From the NCBI GenBank assembly GCA_937980285.1, contig CALJQI010000281.1:1-15405 (forward strand): a stretch of 15,405 nt of DNA. Reading direction: 5' to 3'. The notes under the pieces are model-generated. The model had not been told where the DNA came from. It was given only the letters and a program-made list of their open reading frames with translations, and ran no database searches. The number at the start of each line of letters is the position of its first letter. The first letter of the stretch is position 1. The position numbers and the translations under genes were made by a program. Positions 13,802 through 15,405 of the stretch are shown here, one piece after another. Source of the stretch: an uncultured Gammaproteobacteria bacterium. Lineage in GTDB: Bacteria > Pseudomonadota > Gammaproteobacteria > GCA-001735895.

Positions 13802-13811
13802 CACGAATCCA

Positions 13812-15398
13812 ATGACCTTTAGCGCGGCAAAAACCGGTTTACTCGAATGGGTGGATAACAGGATCGACCAGCTGTCCGACTGGCACCAGCTGATCTTCGA
13901 ACACGGCGAAACCGCCTGGCGCGAGTATCGATCCAGCGCCTGGTATAGCGAACGCCTGCGCGCCGAAGGCTTCACCGTCGAGACCGGCAGCGGCGGCATG
14001 CCGACCGCGTTTTGCGCCGAGTGGAATAACGGCGACGGGCCGACCATCGGCGGCTACGCCGAGTACGACGCGGTGCCCGGCAACTGCCAGGCCGCCGATA
14101 CCCTGCAGCGCCCGCGCGAAGGCCTCAACGTGCATGCCGGCGGGCATACCGATCCGCATTCGGCACTCGGCATTAGTGCCCTCGGCGGATTTCTGGCGGC
14201 AAAAGCCATGATGGAAAAGCATGGCATCGGGGGACGGCTGAAATTTTTCGGCGAGCCCGCGGAAAAGGTACGCGGCTCGAAACCGATCCACGCCGCGCGC
14301 GGCTACTACGACGACCTCGACGCCGCCATCAGCTTTCACCCCTTCTACATGCTGCCACTGTGCAACACCACGCGCTGGAACACTCACTGCGGCGTGGCCT
14401 ACGCGATGATTTACAGCTTCGAATGCGACTCTCCGGAAAGCTGGCAAAGCCAGGGCAGCGACGCCGACAGCCCGATCGCGGCGGCGCACGCGGCGGCGCG
14501 CGCGCCCGGCGCCAACGACGCGCTGATGCAGATGTACCAGACCTCGAAGGCGCTGAAAGAGCACATGGTGTCGGCCGGCTGCGGCTGGTCGATGAACGAG
14601 TGTATCTTAACCGCCGGTCAGGCGACGGCGGATAACCTGCCCGCGCAGATCGCGCAAATCCAGTACCTGATGCGGGTGCCGACCATCGAAATGGCCGAGC
14701 GCATCACCTCGATACTGGACAGGAATGCGGCGGCGGCGGCATCGATCAGCCACTGCGGCTGGCGCCGCGACTGGGTTTGCAAGTCGCGCCAAGGGCTGGC
14801 CAATCACGCGCTCGCGCAGGCAACCTGGGATAACCTGCAGGCGATCGGTGCGCCGCGATTCAACCAGGGCGCCGCACGCGACAAGGCGCGCGAAATTCAG
14901 CGCAACCTCGGGCTCGAGCCGATGGACAATCCCTTCCTCGCCGAAACCGAGCAATTAATCACGCCACAGGCGGCGGAAACCGAGTTGCGCCGGGAGTTGC
15001 CGGACTGGCAACAACACTTCACCTCCGACGATTACACCGAGTTTTGCTGGCACGCACCGACCGTGCGCCTGTATATTGCGCGCCCGACGCTGGCTTCGCC
15101 GCAGGCAGGTTTTAAATACCCGGCCTGGGTGATGAACGCGCTCGGCGGCATTCGCGAAACCATCGAGCCGATGATCGACTGCGCGTCGAAAACCATCGGC
15201 TGCACCGTCATCGACCTGCTCGACGACGGCGAAACGCTGGCCGCCGCGCGCCAGGAATTCGAGCAGCGCACCGGCGGCGGGATCGGCGGCAGTCTGTGGC
15301 AGGCGCCGCTATGCGATTACGATCCTCCGATCGACTTTCGCTGGCCCGAGTACGTCACCACCGAGCGCGGCCGCGAATGGTGGATTCCTGGCCAGTAA
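13812..15398 (+). CDS. M20 family amidohydrolase (AbgB-like) with altered metal ligands
   Basis: 528-aa protein resembling AbgB (aminobenzoyl-glutamate hydrolase subunit B) and related M20 amidohydrolases, which split an N-acyl or peptide amide with two metals. Aligned marks: YAEYDAVPG (~82-90; family EYDALPG), GHTDPHSALG (111-120; family GHGCGHNLLG), FFGEPAEKVRGSK (~145-157, Glu151), DAAISFHPF (His176), SDDYTEFCWHAPT (405-417; family STDVGDVSWxxPT) and YPAWVMNALGG (436-446; family HSW). Deviations: the metal-binding Cys is Asp114, the Asn after the second His is Ser117, and the last His is Pro437. Asp can bind metal, so the enzyme may still work but with different geometry. Somewhat longer than typical AbgB. 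Last visible gene of the operon, 17 bases after the M19 gene; only 7 bases follow. Confidence 0.82.
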   Translation: MTFSAAKTGLLEWVDNRIDQLSDWHQLIFEHGETAWREYRSSAWYSERLRAEGFTVETGSGGMPTAFCAEWNNGDGPTIGGYAEYDAVPGNCQAADTLQRPREGLNVHAGGHTDPHSALGISALGGFLAAKAMMEKHGIGGRLKFFGEPAEKVRGSKPIHAARGYYDDLDAAISFHPFYMLPLCNTTRWNTHCGVAYAMIYSFECDSPESWQSQGSDADSPIAAAHAAARAPGANDALMQMYQTSKALKEHMVSAGCGWSMNECILTAGQATADNLPAQIAQIQYLMRVPTIEMAERITSILDRNAAAAASISHCGWRRDWVCKSRQGLANHALAQATWDNLQAIGAPRFNQGAARDKAREIQRNLGLEPMDNPFLAETEQLITPQAAETELRRELPDWQQHFTSDDYTEFCWHAPTVRLYIARPTLASPQAGFKYPAWVMNALGGIRETIEPMIDCASKTIGCTVIDLLDDGETLAAARQEFEQRTGGGIGGSLWQAPLCDYDPPIDFRWPEYVTTERGREWWIPGQ

Positions 15399-15405
15399 TT
15401 TTGCT

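Noticed and set aside
13212..13811. 200-residue N-terminal extension of the M20 protein
   Set aside because: It is an alternate frame of the M19 gene; the family start and a ribosome binding site lie at 13812 and 13796.

Overview
The window comes from a moderately GC-rich Gram-negative bacterium. Signal peptides, a CigR-like periplasmic protein and membrane-anchored CadC/ToxR-type regulators carrying TolB-like and TPR domains point to a proteobacterium, most likely a gammaproteobacterium; this placement is inferred from gene content only. No rRNA, tRNA, CRISPR array or insertion sequence was seen.

Left part (1-6963). The window opens inside a serine hydroxymethyltransferase-like gene in which the His before the PLP lysine is Thr. 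Next come a small secreted CigR-like protein (+) and, on the minus strand, a two-gene unit with overlapping ends: a 95-aa secreted protein of unknown function followed by a secreted cupin. That unit is divergent from a 592-aa CadC-type regulator (regulator A: winged helix, one membrane segment, TolB-like domain, TPRs). A secreted alpha/beta hydrolase (-) meets regulator A tail to tail. It is followed by a second copy of the regulator unit: a decayed, frameshifted remnant of the divergent secreted gene, the same promoter region, and regulator B (551 aa). The DNA-binding domains of A and B differ at only 8 of the first 116 residues, while their linkers, membrane segments and sensor halves differ strongly. 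This is a duplicated 'secreted target <- -> membrane regulator' module in which one target has decayed and the sensor has been replaced or has diverged.

Middle (6964-8029). A stand-alone HNH nuclease of a common bacterial family (-), then 467 bp in which I find no convincing gene.

Right part (8030-15398). Five collinear genes, tightly spaced or overlapping, look like one operon: hydantoinase/oxoprolinase subunits A and B, a PhzF-like isomerase-fold protein, an M19 (renal dipeptidase-type) hydrolase and an M20 (AbgB-like) amidohydrolase. The set suggests catabolism of a cyclic amide, lactam or modified peptide: ATP-dependent ring opening by HyuAB, then isomerisation and amide hydrolysis. The last three proteins all depart from canonical active-site residues of their families (PhzF Glu/Asp, M19 HxD, M20 Cys and last His), so substrate and chemistry cannot be copied from the type enzymes. 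No transporter or regulator for this operon lies inside the window, and the window ends 7 bases after the last gene.
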